Positions 20,940-29,334 of a DNA stretch of 64,000 nucleotides are shown here, in pieces. The stretch spans positions 567,231-631,230 of the forward strand of contig NZ_SMSE01000003.1 in the NCBI RefSeq assembly GCF_004354085.1. Reading direction: 5' to 3'. Source of the DNA: Seongchinamella unica. GTDB taxonomy: Bacteria; Pseudomonadota; Gammaproteobacteria; Pseudomonadales; Halieaceae. Both the position numbers and the translations under genes were made by a program. Each line of letters opens with the position of its first letter. Position 1 is the first letter of the stretch. Below the pieces are notes generated by a model, which saw only the letters and a program-made list of their open reading frames with translations, was not told the DNA's origin and did no database searches.

Positions 20940-22865
20940 GTGAACTTCTTTCAACAACAAGACATCGCCCGCCGCAACACCCGCGTGCTGGTGTTGATGT
21001 TCACCCTCGCCGTATTCGGGCTGATCCTGCTGACCAATGTGGTGGTCGCCGGCTTCGTGTTTTTCAGCGAGGACTACAACGTCTATAACGGCGGCAGCGG
21101 CAACTTCGGCAGCTACTTCAACTGGGAACGGTTCGGCCTGATCGGCATTGGCATCACCGCCACGGTCGCCCTGGTGGTGCTGGTGAAATGGATACAGCTG
21201 TCCACCGGCGGCAAGGTGGTGGCCGAGAGCATGGGTGGCGAGCGCATCCTGCCACAGACCACCGACCGCGCCGAGCGCCGCTGCCTCAACGTGGTGGAGG
21301 AAATGGCCCTGGCGGCCAACATGCCGGTGCCTGCGGTCTACGTGATGAACCATGAGCGCGGCATTAATGCGTTTGCCGCCGGCATCGTGCCCGCGGATGC
21401 GGTCATCGCGGTGACCCGGGGCTGCATAGACCACCTCAGGCGTCACGAGTTACAGGGGGTGATCGCCCACGAGTTCAGCCATATCCTCAACGGCGATATG
21501 CGCCTCAATATCCGCCTGGCGGCCATGCTCAAGGGCATTACCTTTATCGGCGACGTGGGCCATATGCTGCTGCGCAGCAATAACCGGGTGCGCACCGGGC
21601 GCAGCCGCAAGGAAGGGGCGGCCCTGCCTGTACTGGGCCTGGCCCTGTGGATCCTGGGTTGGGTGGGCGGCCTGGCGGCGGGGTTCATCAAGGCCGCCAT
21701 CAGCAGGCAGAAGGAGTACCTGGCGGACGCCAACGCGGTGCAGTTCACCCGCGACGCCAGCAGCATCGCCGACGCCCTCAAGGTGATTGGCGGCTATATA
21801 CCCGGCAGTCTGGTCCACGCGGCGAGGGCGGCGGAGATGTCACACATTTTCTTCGGCCAGATCGAGCACCACCTGTGGCAGGTGTTCGCCACCCACCCGC
21901 CGTTAGCGGACCGCATCAAACGCCTGGACAAGAACTGGGACGGGACTTACATCCAGCGCAAACCCATCCATTATCCCAACCCGCCGGCGGATGCGGACGG
22001 CGTTGAGGGCATGGAGCGGGCCAAAATCGTGGCCGCCGCCATGGCCTCGGTGGCGACCGCGGCAGCGATTGAGCAACCCCTCACCGATGCCCAGTTCGCC
22101 GACGAGGCGGCCGACTTTGAGCAGGACACCGCGCAGCAGGAACAGCTGCCGCTGGCCCTGGTGCGTCACAGCCACGAACCACTGGGCGCACACGCGATCA
22201 CCTGCGCCCTGCTGATGAACCCCCAGGGCGATATCTACCAGCGCCAGATGGCGGTACTGCAGGAGAGCGAGACCCAGGGGCTGGCGGAACTGGCCCACAC
22301 CCTGTTCCCCGCCGTGGCCGAACTCGGCGCGCCCAGGCGCTTGCCCCTGCTGGAACTGTGCCTGCCGGCACTGAAATCCATCTCCTTCAAGCAGTACCGC
22401 AGGCTGAAAACCACCCTGTTGCGGCTGATCCAGGCGGACGCCCGCACCGAGTTGCACGAGTGGTGCCTGTACCAGCTGGTGCGTCATTACCTTGACCCGG
22501 AATTCATCCAGGTCAAACCGAGCCGGTCCCGCTACAAACGCCTGGGCAAGGTGGCCCCCCAGCTGCAGGTGTCCCTGTCGGTGCTGGCCCACGAGGGCGG
22601 CGGCCACAGCGACACCGTGTTCAGGCTGGGGGCCGATGAGCTCGGCCTGGGCAACCTCACATTGCTGCCGCCAGAGCAGTGCAGCGTCGCTGCGTTCAGC
22701 AGGGCAGTGCATGACCTGGCAGATTGCTACCCCCTGCTCAAGCCCCGGGTGCTCAAGGCACTGGCGATGGCGGCGGGTGAGGACGGACAGCTGACCCCGG
22801 AGGAAAAGGAAATCATCGCCGCCATGGCGGCGGTGATGGACTGCCCTTCACCGGAACTGCTGTAG
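20940..22865 (+). CDS. M48-family (HtpX-like) membrane metallopeptidase with TerB-like tail
   Basis: 641 aa, much longer than HtpX (about 290). Two N-terminal membrane segments, then the zinc motif HEFSH in GVIAHEFSHILNGDMRLN, further hydrophobic segments, and the downstream RQKEYLADANAVQFT that supplies the third ligand. After about residue 340 there is a soluble half ending in AAGEDGQLTPEEKEIIAAMA, reminiscent of the TerB/DUF533 acidic motif. The start is GTG at 20940; no ATG fits the family. Expected role: inner-membrane protein quality control together with LemA. Confidence 0.88.
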   Translation: MNFFQQQDIARRNTRVLVLMFTLAVFGLILLTNVVVAGFVFFSEDYNVYNGGSGNFGSYFNWERFGLIGIGITATVALVVLVKWIQLSTGGKVVAESMGGERILPQTTDRAERRCLNVVEEMALAANMPVPAVYVMNHERGINAFAAGIVPADAVIAVTRGCIDHLRRHELQGVIAHEFSHILNGDMRLNIRLAAMLKGITFIGDVGHMLLRSNNRVRTGRSRKEGAALPVLGLALWILGWVGGLAAGFIKAAISRQKEYLADANAVQFTRDASSIADALKVIGGYIPGSLVHAARAAEMSHIFFGQIEHHLWQVFATHPPLADRIKRLDKNWDGTYIQRKPIHYPNPPADADGVEGMERAKIVAAAMASVATAAAIEQPLTDAQFADEAADFEQDTAQQEQLPLALVRHSHEPLGAHAITCALLMNPQGDIYQRQMAVLQESETQGLAELAHTLFPAVAELGAPRRLPLLELCLPALKSISFKQYRRLKTTLLRLIQADARTELHEWCLYQLVRHYLDPEFIQVKPSRSRYKRLGKVAPQLQVSLSVLAHEGGGHSDTVFRLGADELGLGNLTLLPPEQCSVAAFSRAVHDLADCYPLLKPRVLKALAMAAGEDGQLTPEEKEIIAAMAAVMDCPSPELL

Positions 22866-22927
22866 GGAATCCACCAATTTCAACCAGCCGCTGGCCAGCG
22901 TCAGCGCCTGTGCTAACCTGAAACATA

Positions 22928-22945
22928 CGCCGCCGGATTGCGGCG
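22928..22945. terminator. Hairpin after the M48 peptidase gene
   Basis: CGCCGC (22928-22933) pairs with GCGGCG (22940-22945) around CGGATT. Only AATT follows, so it is a weak terminator candidate 62 bp past the peptidase stop. Confidence 0.35.
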
Positions 22946-22982
22946 CAATTACCCAGCTTCTGTAAACCACGACAAGGATGTT

Positions 22983-23384
22983 ATGGCTATGGAACACGCA
23001 ATGCCCCTCGGCACAGGGGAGGCCCCCTGCTGCCTGCGCCCGGAACGGCCGGACACCCCATACCGCTACCGCACCACCGACCGGGTGCTGCAAATCCTGC
23101 TCGACGGCGACCTGGCCCGACTGCGGGCAGAGTCGGTTGCCCACAGTATGGGCATCAGCCCCACCACCCTCAGGCGACGACTGCGCGCGGATCACACCCA
23201 CTACCAGTTCCTGCTGGACCGGGCTCGCCAGTACCGCTGCGAACAGCAGTTGCGCAACGTCTGGCTTCCGGGCAAGTGCCTGGCAGACCAGCTGGGCTAC
23301 CTCGAGGTCAACAGCTTCTACCGGGCCTTCCGCCGCTGGACGGGGCTGAATTACAGTGAGTACAAGGAGCGGTACTGCAGCTGA
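22983..23384 (+). CDS. AraC-type helix-turn-helix protein without sensor domain
   Basis: 133 aa containing essentially only an AraC-like DNA-binding domain: first HTH in RAESVAHSMGISPTTLRRRL and second in LADQLGYLEVNSFYRAFRRW, ending TGLNYSEYKERY. The usual N-terminal ligand-binding domain is missing. Start at 22983 follows AAGGATGTT; a frame extension to 22938 adds an implausible stretch across the hairpin. Could be a full-length small regulator or the remnant of a larger one; no flanking sequence suggests the missing domain. Confidence 0.78.
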   Translation: MAMEHAMPLGTGEAPCCLRPERPDTPYRYRTTDRVLQILLDGDLARLRAESVAHSMGISPTTLRRRLRADHTHYQFLLDRARQYRCEQQLRNVWLPGKCLADQLGYLEVNSFYRAFRRWTGLNYSEYKERYCS

Positions 23385-23442
23385 GCTCGGTCACGGTCAG
23401 GCCGCGTGCCCCAGTTAACGGACCCTCATCACTGCAACGAAC

Positions 23443-23622
23443 AAGGTGAATTGCGCCGCAGGCGCAAGAGAGGGTGCCCTGGGGTACAAGGTGAATTGCG
23501 CCGCAGGCGCAAGAGAGGGTGCCCTGGGGTACAAGGTGAATTGCGCCGCAGGCGCAAGAGAGGGTGCCCTGGGGTACGAGGTGAATTGCGCCGCAGGCGC
23601 AAGAGAGGGTGCCCTGGGGCAA
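23443..23622. repeat. Four tandem 45-bp hairpin repeats inside REP-like halves
   Basis: Four near-identical 45-bp units (23443, 23488, 23533, 23578). Each holds the hairpin TTGCGCC-GCA-GGCGCAA (seven-bp stem) followed by GAGAGGGTGCCCTGGGG. The array is followed by CAAGCCGGAATCC, one half of a REP-like palindrome. Because 45 is a multiple of three, open frames with 15-residue repeats run through both strands; they are not genes. Related arrays lie at 33610 and 37291-37840. Confidence 0.92.
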
Positions 23623-23643
23623 GCCGGAATCCGATGACCGCGC

Positions 23644-24330
23644 TCATGCATCCCGCATTCGCAGCAGACTGAGCCCGAGCCAAAGAAACCAAACAATCTG
23701 TGAGAGCCCGAAGATATCGGTAAACACTTCCACGGGGAGGATCGTTGCAAGACCAAATGCGCCGACAAGACAGCCCAGGCTGTTCAACGCCCTCGGCAAT
23801 ACCCTGTACCTTAGACCGAGCAGACTCACGCCAGCCACCCATAACCCACCAACAATCTCGTTACCGCCACCGAGACTGTCGCCGAGCATCGAGATAACTC
23901 GCCATAATTGGAAGGCTGCCTCCGAGCTGTCGGGCAGAAGGCCGACAACCTGCTTCAGGCCGGTGACATAGATCATTCCACTCGCCATGACGAGCCCAAC
24001 CCAAACCGCGCCAAACAGCGAAGTGAGTAACGCTGCTGGCCCGTAGGGGCTTAGCAGGTCATGTAATCCGGCGACCATGACTGCCAGTAAGGCCCCGAAC
24101 AAAATATAGATTGCGCCATAGGCTATAGAGATGGCCAGCTGATTCTCATCCAAAAACCGGAGTTTTTCTTCCTGAGTGCCATGTGACGGGTAATCGAAGA
24201 ACGCGCCAAAATAGACGAAGGCTGCAATGTAAATAAGGGCCATCGCGAGTCCGGAACAGCCTGCGGCGGAGCGTAGACTAATCATCGGGGTTTCAGTGCC
24301 GGCCAAGCGATGTGGATTATGGTGTGTCAA
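23644..24330 (-). CDS. DUF4386-like integral membrane protein
   Basis: Up to 228 aa with about six hydrophobic segments, for example ALIYIAAFVYFGAFF, YGAIYILFGALLAVMVAGL, LLTSLFGAVWVGLVMASGMI and IVGGLWVAGVSLLGL. The layout and length resemble DUF4386 proteins, which have no known function. The start is uncertain: TTG at 24330 has GAGG eight bases upstream, while ATG at 24285 (MISLRSAAG) has no clear site. It ends 22 bp from the 45-bp repeat array, convergent with the AraC-like gene. Confidence 0.7.
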   Translation of the reverse strand: MTHHNPHRLAGTETPMISLRSAAGCSGLAMALIYIAAFVYFGAFFDYPSHGTQEEKLRFLDENQLAISIAYGAIYILFGALLAVMVAGLHDLLSPYGPAALLTSLFGAVWVGLVMASGMIYVTGLKQVVGLLPDSSEAAFQLWRVISMLGDSLGGGNEIVGGLWVAGVSLLGLRYRVLPRALNSLGCLVGAFGLATILPVEVFTDIFGLSQIVWFLWLGLSLLRMRDA

Positions 24331-24443
24331 CGTGAACGCCTCGCGAGTTGCAATTGACGCGTTAGATTAACGCATTCCGGTTGATCCCACATACTCACCC
24401 GCGACAAACTGATTCGATTTCGCGATAGACGACTGCTGGCGAG

Positions 24444-24508
24444 GCCCAATCTGCGGTCTCAAAACTGTCCTACCCTTGCTGAGACCCACCCCCAATCGAG
24501 ACCGGTCA
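24444..24508. repeat. Dispersed ~65-bp repeat, copy 1
   Basis: GCCCAATCTGCGGTCTCAAA ... CTGAGA ... CCAATCGAG aligns with 31686-31750 at roughly four of five positions. This copy lies in the gap downstream of the 57-aa gene. No coding potential is apparent. Confidence 0.75.
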
Positions 24509-24521
24509 ACCCAGCAGCAGA

Positions 24522-24695
24522 TCACTGACACTCGTTAGCTTCTCCGATTTGTTGACGTAGTTCAATCAACTCCTCTCTTAGCGCACGAATCTCCTCTTGC
24601 AGCAGATCGCTGGGGTCCGCGTCCCATGTTAGAGCCAGTTCATAGGCGAAACTGACCCACCGTCTCAGGGAACTCGCTATGCGTTCAATGTTCAC
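24522..24695 (-). CDS. Small helical protein of unknown function (57 aa)
   Basis: A GTG start at 24695 is preceded by a perfect AGGAGG seven bases upstream, which decides the start over the longer frame to 24761. The product is predominantly helical, with DLLQEEIRALREELIELRQQ forming a likely short coiled coil and a Trp-containing first half (RRWVSFAYELALTW). It begins 38 bp after the AhpD-like gene and shares its strand, so both are probably one transcript. I do not recognise a family; a small partner or regulator of the AhpD-like protein is conceivable. Confidence 0.7.
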   Translation of the reverse strand: MNIERIASSLRRWVSFAYELALTWDADPSDLLQEEIRALREELIELRQQIGEANECQ

Positions 24696-24733
24696 GATGA
24701 AACCTCCTGGTTTGCAGGTATATGACCGCGATG

Positions 24734-25843
24734 CTAAGCAGCGACCGCCTGAGATCCGCAATTCCCAGTCTCGATCTTGGATACTATAATTTCGGCAAAC
24801 CGTCGGGCGGCCGCCGAAGACGACCAGGCCAGAATACGGATAAAGCGTTCCTCGTCCGCGCTATCGCCAAGTACGTCCCTGACCATGTCATCGGTCACTC
24901 GGTAGGATGCCTTGGCGAGAACGATTGCCAGACGTGCGATAGCCCTGTCTTCGCCCGACAGTGATTCGATGTCCTCGTCGATCCAGCGACCATCCAAAGG
25001 CATTGTTTCGCCATTCCAGCGTTTCAGAGAAGCAGTGACCGCGCTTCGCACGGGTGCCGATATCTCCTTTGCCCCCTCTGTTTCAATCGCTGCAGCGTAA
25101 CGCGCCACTGCATCGGCCACTCTGGGATTCGGACGGGCCCATTCCATGTCGCTGGGAAGCTCTGCCTCTGGCAATAATGGCAGCGCTCGACCAGGTTCGA
25201 GCTCGACCTGTCGCGTGACCTCCAGTTCAGATCCGAACAATCTCAACGCCAGTGCCTTAATGGAGCGCAGTCCAAATGGAGCCGAGACCGGTGAGCCTGT
25301 CATGACCACATGGCTGAACCTGTTGATATCGCTCATGCCCATCAGTGTGCCAATGACCTCGGGTAACTGCTCTTCGGAGAATGGAGTTTCTGGCAGGGGT
25401 TCGCCGCACGAGGTCGCCAGAGTGGCCACCCACTCAAGCCGGCGACGCAGCAGGTTGTCAGGCTGATCGAATTTCGAAGCGGCAAAAATTTCCATTGCCG
25501 CATCGTGTTCACCTCCGGCATGTACCAGACTTATCAACATATCCTCACAGTATGGGCAATCGTTGATCTGTGACAGTACAGCGGAAATGGCGTCCTTGGT
25601 TGTACGATCGACCTTGTCAGGAACCAGCATAGCTTCTCGCCCGACTGTCCAGATAGCCGCCATCATTCCCGGTACTCTGGATCTGCTGGTGAGCGAACCA
25701 TTCTTAAAGAAGTCCTCGCGAATCATCTTGTAGACTTCCCTTGTCTGCCCCTCTGCCTCCCGGGTTTTCACCGCAGTGACATAGCGCATTGTCTGCACTG
25801 ACAGAGTGTCAAACAACCAGTATCTAATTTTTGCTGGCAACAT
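24734..25843 (-). CDS. AhpD-like / carboxymuconolactone-decarboxylase-fold protein
   Basis: 369 aa. The N-terminal half contains the AhpD redox motif: DCPYCEDMLISLVHAGG, with CxxC and downstream His. AhpD-like proteins use these cysteines for peroxide reduction or thiol chemistry. The C-terminal half (PNPRVADAVARYAAAIETEG ... LAWSSSAAARRFAEIIV) looks like a second, degenerate helical copy without cysteines. The start has an excellent AGGAGGACTGATA site. It is divergent from an HxlR-type regulator 120 bp away, the classic arrangement for a redox- or electrophile-controlled gene. Confidence 0.8.
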   Translation of the reverse strand: MLPAKIRYWLFDTLSVQTMRYVTAVKTREAEGQTREVYKMIREDFFKNGSLTSRSRVPGMMAAIWTVGREAMLVPDKVDRTTKDAISAVLSQINDCPYCEDMLISLVHAGGEHDAAMEIFAASKFDQPDNLLRRRLEWVATLATSCGEPLPETPFSEEQLPEVIGTLMGMSDINRFSHVVMTGSPVSAPFGLRSIKALALRLFGSELEVTRQVELEPGRALPLLPEAELPSDMEWARPNPRVADAVARYAAAIETEGAKEISAPVRSAVTASLKRWNGETMPLDGRWIDEDIESLSGEDRAIARLAIVLAKASYRVTDDMVRDVLGDSADEERFIRILAWSSSAAARRFAEIIVSKIETGNCGSQAVAA

Positions 25844-25963
25844 TATCAGTCCTCCTGTGTGGGTTTCGTGTTACAGCAAGCCTGATCCTAAGGACCCGTG
25901 ACCCAGACAGCTAGTACAACTTTTGTACTACCATGTTCACTGCTAAGCGTATAGAGTTAAGTC
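25844..25963. promoter_or_regulatory. Divergent promoter region of the AhpD-like and HxlR genes
   Basis: 120 bp holding both promoters. AGTACAACTTTTGTACT (25913-25929) is an eight-bp perfect inverted repeat around one base: a strong candidate operator for the adjacent HxlR protein, whose family binds such palindromes. Confidence 0.65.
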
Positions 25964-26653
25964 ATGATTGAGTACGGCCAATTCTGCCCAATTGCCAAAG
26001 CTTCTGAAGTTCTGGGTGAACGGTGGACAAACCTCGTTGTTCGTGAGCTGGGCGCTGGAAGCGAGACCTTTAACGATCTTCGAAGAGGACTTCCTTTGAT
26101 GTCCCCTTCGTTGCTCTCGGCCCGCCTCAAATTCCTGGAAGCGGCTGGTGTTGTTGAACGGTCAGATTCCGGTAAAAGGATTCGTTACACACTCACGGAA
26201 GCCGGTCGCGAACTGAAACCCATACTACTGGCGCTGGGCACCTGGGGGCAGCGCTGGGCGCCCACCCGGTTTGAGCCCAAAGACCTTGATCCTTCAATGC
26301 TCATGTGGGATATCCACCGAAGCATGAAGGCGGATTATTTCGGCCAACACCACACGGTACTACTCTTTGAGTTCGAAGATTACACATCGAAACACCGGCG
26401 ATGGTGGTTGATTGTTGAGCGTGGGGAAGTCGACGTCTGTATGAGAGATCCTGGTTATGACGTGGATCTGCATATTCTGACAGATGTAAAGTCGTTAACA
26501 GCCATCTGGCTGGGTCAGATCACCTTCGCACAGGCGATCCGCAGAAAGCTGTTGAAGATGGCTGGAGATTCACAGCTGAAAAAAGATATTCACCTATGGC
26601 TTGGAACGAACTACTTCTCGAGCGTGAAATCTGTTAACCCTGTTCGCATATAG
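25964..26653 (+). CDS. HxlR-family transcription regulator with C-terminal ligand-binding-like domain
   Basis: 229 aa. The first 100 residues are an HxlR winged helix: CPIAKASEVLGERWTNLVVR, FNDLRRGLPLMSPSLLSARL and ERSDSGKRIRYTLTEAGREL. The remaining part (ADYFGQHHTVLLFEFEDYTS ... LTDVKSLTAIWLGQITFAQA) resembles the SCP2-like sterol-carrier domain found fused to some HxlR regulators, so it may sense a hydrophobic ligand. Cys8 near the N-terminus is at the position used for redox sensing in HypR-type members. It likely controls its divergent neighbour. Confidence 0.87.
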   Translation: MIEYGQFCPIAKASEVLGERWTNLVVRELGAGSETFNDLRRGLPLMSPSLLSARLKFLEAAGVVERSDSGKRIRYTLTEAGRELKPILLALGTWGQRWAPTRFEPKDLDPSMLMWDIHRSMKADYFGQHHTVLLFEFEDYTSKHRRWWLIVERGEVDVCMRDPGYDVDLHILTDVKSLTAIWLGQITFAQAIRRKLLKMAGDSQLKKDIHLWLGTNYFSSVKSVNPVRI

Positions 26654-26825
26654 TCTATTGGCTCAATCCGAGTCTCAAGGCTGGCTGCCCCCTGGCTATG
26701 ACTTGGCATTACGCATGCCACACAAATTCATGAAGACAGGGTGAATCAATGCACGCTCTGATTTTGACGGCAAAGGGCCGGACAAAATGCTATTCTGAAG
26801 CGCCACGCAATGAGACGATCGACCC

Positions 26826-27722
26826 ATGAATGTCCTTGCTCCAGTTCTTTCACCCGCGGTTCGGGCATATCGCGGATCGACCACCGATCCGTTGCGTTGG
26901 GTGACGTGGAGTCCGAGAAAGGGTGACATCCTTGTGTGCACGCCGCCCAAATGTGGAACAACCTGGACTCAGACAATGCTCGCGATGCTTGTCAACGGCA
27001 GTTCGGACCTGCCGGAAAAGGTACCGGTGCTGTCTCCTTGGGTTGACGCGGACCTTGGCGTTCCCGCCGATGAAGTTGCCGCCAGTCTGGCCGCACAAAA
27101 GGGGCGGCGGGTGGTGAAAACGCATACGCCGGCAGATGGGTTTCCGATCTGGGACGGTGTAACAGTAATCGCGGTCTATCGACACCCACTGGATGTCTTC
27201 TTTTCCCTTCGCAAACACGAGGCCAACAAAAGCGTGGCCGTACCGGATCATCCGATGAGCTTATCCGTCCCGGACTCTATCCGTCTGTTTATCAACGGAT
27301 CAGCGGACCCGGACGATTTTGATAAAGACACATTGGCCTCCTTGACCCTCCACTATTGTGAAACGGTCCTTTCCGGACGCTATCCGCACCTCCACGTCCT
27401 GCACTATTCGGACATGTTGCGCGACGGCCATCGCACCGTGCAACATCTGGCCAGGGCAGCTGGCATTGAGGTCGACGCGGAACTGATTGACCAGGTCGCA
27501 GCAGCGACGGCTTTCGGGGCCATGAAGGCCAGAGCTGTCGACTATGCTCCGGTGGGCGGTACCGGCTACTGGAAATCCGACGACGGATTTTTCGATTCTG
27601 CCGGTTCTCGCAAGTGGGAAGGCCAACTCTCGCAAGCCGAGATCGAGCTTTTCAATACCCGTCTTGCTGAACTTTTGCCGGACGACAAGGCCCGAACCTG
27701 GCTGTTGGCGGGCGGCAGTTAG
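26826..27722 (+). CDS. PAPS-dependent sulfotransferase family protein
   Basis: 298-aa cytosolic-type sulfotransferase. CTPPKCGTTWTQTML is the 5'-phosphosulfate loop, VVKTHTPAD the beta strand leading to the active site, and YRHPLDVFFSLRKHE the 3'-phosphate-binding segment; YWKSDDGFFDSAGSRKW near the end resembles the C-terminal PAPS-binding GxxGxxK region, though degenerate. It would transfer sulfate from PAPS to a hydroxyl or amine of a small molecule. No sulfate-activation genes are adjacent. It is a lone gene at the edge of the AT-richer block; acceptor unknown. Confidence 0.87.
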   Translation: MNVLAPVLSPAVRAYRGSTTDPLRWVTWSPRKGDILVCTPPKCGTTWTQTMLAMLVNGSSDLPEKVPVLSPWVDADLGVPADEVAASLAAQKGRRVVKTHTPADGFPIWDGVTVIAVYRHPLDVFFSLRKHEANKSVAVPDHPMSLSVPDSIRLFINGSADPDDFDKDTLASLTLHYCETVLSGRYPHLHVLHYSDMLRDGHRTVQHLARAAGIEVDAELIDQVAAATAFGAMKARAVDYAPVGGTGYWKSDDGFFDSAGSRKWEGQLSQAEIELFNTRLAELLPDDKARTWLLAGGS

Positions 27723-27763
27723 TGGCACTTCCGGGCCGCCTGAACAGTGTTTCCTCGGAGATT

Positions 27764-27796
27764 TCTACAACCGATTGAATCCACACCGAATAGCGG
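27764..27796. repeat. Short dispersed repeat, copy 1 (inverted relative to 31571)
   Basis: GAATCCACACCGAATAGCGG (27777-27796) matches the reverse complement of 31571-31590 at 19 of 20 bases, and similarity continues on its left side to about 27764. It lies between the sulfotransferase and the next small membrane-protein gene. Confidence 0.75.
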
Positions 27797-27851
27797 CCTC
27801 AGCCCCTGAGTCATCTATTCTATAACAACCATTAACAACTGGATTTGTGGC

Positions 27852-28322
27852 ATGAAATTTTTTACCGCTTGGATGGAGGTGCTGGCAAACATAGGCGTTT
27901 TGGCCGGAATTATATTCCTGACTATTGAGGTATCTCAAAACACACTCGCGACGAAAAGCGAAGCATCTTTGGCGATTCAGACTTCAATATCGGAGTCAAT
28001 TTCTGACTTATCAAGCAATCCTGAGGTATTCGATGTAATTGCCAAGGTCTATGCAGAAGAGGAGCTAACAGAAAAAGAGCGACTCCTGGCTTCTTTTCGC
28101 TTCCATTCCACTCTGACAATGATGGAGGGCGCGTTAATGCAGTATCAACTGGGAGTCATCGATATGTCTGTTATCAACTCTTTCGATGACGAGCTATACG
28201 AGCTGACCCACAGCTCAGAATTTGCTCGGTGGAACTGGAAGAACCAGGCAAACAGTTTTTCTCCGCAGATGCAGCGTCATGTTGCCGAAGTGATAGCAAG
28301 AGAAACAAAAAATCGGACGTGA
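27852..28322 (+). CDS. Single-pass membrane protein with helical domain, unknown function (156 aa)
   Basis: One N-terminal membrane segment (VLANIGVLAGIIFLTIEVSQ) followed by a mostly helical, acidic soluble domain. I recognise no catalytic motif. The plan (membrane segment, then EVxxN/S and 100-130 helical residues) is shared with the genes at 28656 and 29908, although their sequences are not closely similar. AT-richer than region 1. The family is unknown to me; DUF4760-like or similar uncharacterised families are possible. Confidence 0.65.
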   Translation: MKFFTAWMEVLANIGVLAGIIFLTIEVSQNTLATKSEASLAIQTSISESISDLSSNPEVFDVIAKVYAEEELTEKERLLASFRFHSTLTMMEGALMQYQLGVIDMSVINSFDDELYELTHSSEFARWNWKNQANSFSPQMQRHVAEVIARETKNRT

Positions 28323-28401
28323 TTTGGCAATTCCGCGATGGATATCGTCGTGTGCGGCAAAGACTAGCTAAAGAAAGTAGCGGAATCTTGGCCGTCCATA
28401 G

Positions 28402-28593
28402 AGAACAATCCCTGATTGGCACGCCATAGATGGCCGTCGACTCGTGGTAGGTTGGAAAGAGAGGCCTTCGGGCCGAGACGCGGTAACACCTTATCGTGGA
28501 GTTTCTAGTTTTTTGCTGGACGATCAGGGGAAAATCAAAAATTACGTGGACACATCCAATATGCAGGAGGTCATAGCAGCTTTTAGCTCGTAA
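28402..28593 (+). pseudogene. Fragment of a SnoaL/NTF2-like protein
   Basis: An open stretch with no start codon, following an in-frame TAG at 28399-28401, translates as DWHAIDGRRLVVGWKERPSG, then PYRGVSSFLLDDQGKIKNYV and a short tail to TAA. This is the C-terminal strand pair of a SnoaL/NTF2-like domain (GR.L..GW, GkI..YVD). The remainder of the domain is not found upstream in any frame, so it appears to be a decayed remnant in the 333-bp gap between two genes. Confidence 0.6.
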
Positions 28594-28601
28594 ATGTCCT
28601 C

Positions 28602-28637
28602 TTTCGCCTTTTAAACGGTATGATCCTCACTGTATCA
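28602..28637 (+). promoter_or_regulatory. Diverged copy of the TTTCGCC promoter-like box
   Basis: TTTCGCC (28602-28608) followed by TTTTAAACGGTATGATCCT resembles the boxes at 29335, 29847 and 31763 but lacks the same internal spacing. It lies 19-54 bp before the 186-aa gene. Confidence 0.35.
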
Positions 28638-28655
28638 ATAGCAGGGGGGTAGATC

Positions 28656-29216
28656 ATGTCATTCACAGAGATAACGGCTGTACTGGGTAACTTAGGTGGT
28701 TTCATTGGGGCTATCGCGGTGGTGGTGACCCTGTTTTATCTGGCAACGGAGGTCAAGCACAGTAAGGAGGCTACCGAGGCCAATACCCGATCATTGGAGG
28801 AGGGTAGGAATCTAGCGTTAGTACAGACTTATCAAGCAAACTTGTTTAGGAAAAGCGACTATTTGATGAGGTTGTCTGAGTCACCAATGTTGCCGGCTCG
28901 CCTAAAATACTTTGAGTTAGGCTATAACGCGCTTGATTCAACTGAGCGTTTTTATATGCGGACGACGATATTGAGTCAGGTGGCGGATGTGACTGCTCGC
29001 CATTATGCAATGGAAAAGGGATTAGCGCCTGAATATTTGGAAGTGTTTCCGGCACTTCTGAGGGAGCAAAGGAAAAGCTGGGAGGAATTTGGGATATTTC
29101 CGTTGGGGGATGAATTTCGTGAGTCCTTCAAGCGCGATGTGGAAAGAGTATTCTCCGAGCAAGATGAGGAGGTTGCTGCTGCAGGGGCAGCACACTCATC
29201 AGAGGATAATGTCTGA
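28656..29216 (+). CDS. Single-pass membrane protein with helical domain, unknown function (186 aa)
   Basis: N-terminal membrane segment (LGGFIGAIAVVVTLFYLATE) then a long helical domain with conserved-looking RKSDYLMRLSESP and WEEFGIFPLGDEFRESFKRD. Ends in an acidic, low-complexity tail. Same plan as the flanking genes at 27852 and 29908. No enzyme motif is seen. A GGGGGG-rich leader with AGGGGGGTAGATC precedes the ATG. Confidence 0.65.
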   Translation: MSFTEITAVLGNLGGFIGAIAVVVTLFYLATEVKHSKEATEANTRSLEEGRNLALVQTYQANLFRKSDYLMRLSESPMLPARLKYFELGYNALDSTERFYMRTTILSQVADVTARHYAMEKGLAPEYLEVFPALLREQRKSWEEFGIFPLGDEFRESFKRDVERVFSEQDEEVAAAGAAHSSEDNV

Positions 29217-29334
29217 GCAACTAAGCTCTATAGGCCTTCTTTTTACAATCGACTTCTGATGTACGGGTCGGGGTAACCACAATCGTAATAGCTTAGACTT
29301 GATCTGACAGACAGTGTCAGAATCGTACGTCCCA

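Noticed and set aside
23443-23622. CRISPR array
   Set aside because: Units are contiguous with no unique spacers and no cas genes are present.
23308-23842. Open frames with 15-residue repeats such as GALGYKVNCAAGARE on both strands
   Set aside because: They exist only because the repeat unit is 45 bp, a multiple of three; the 39-bp form and hairpin conservation point to a non-coding element.
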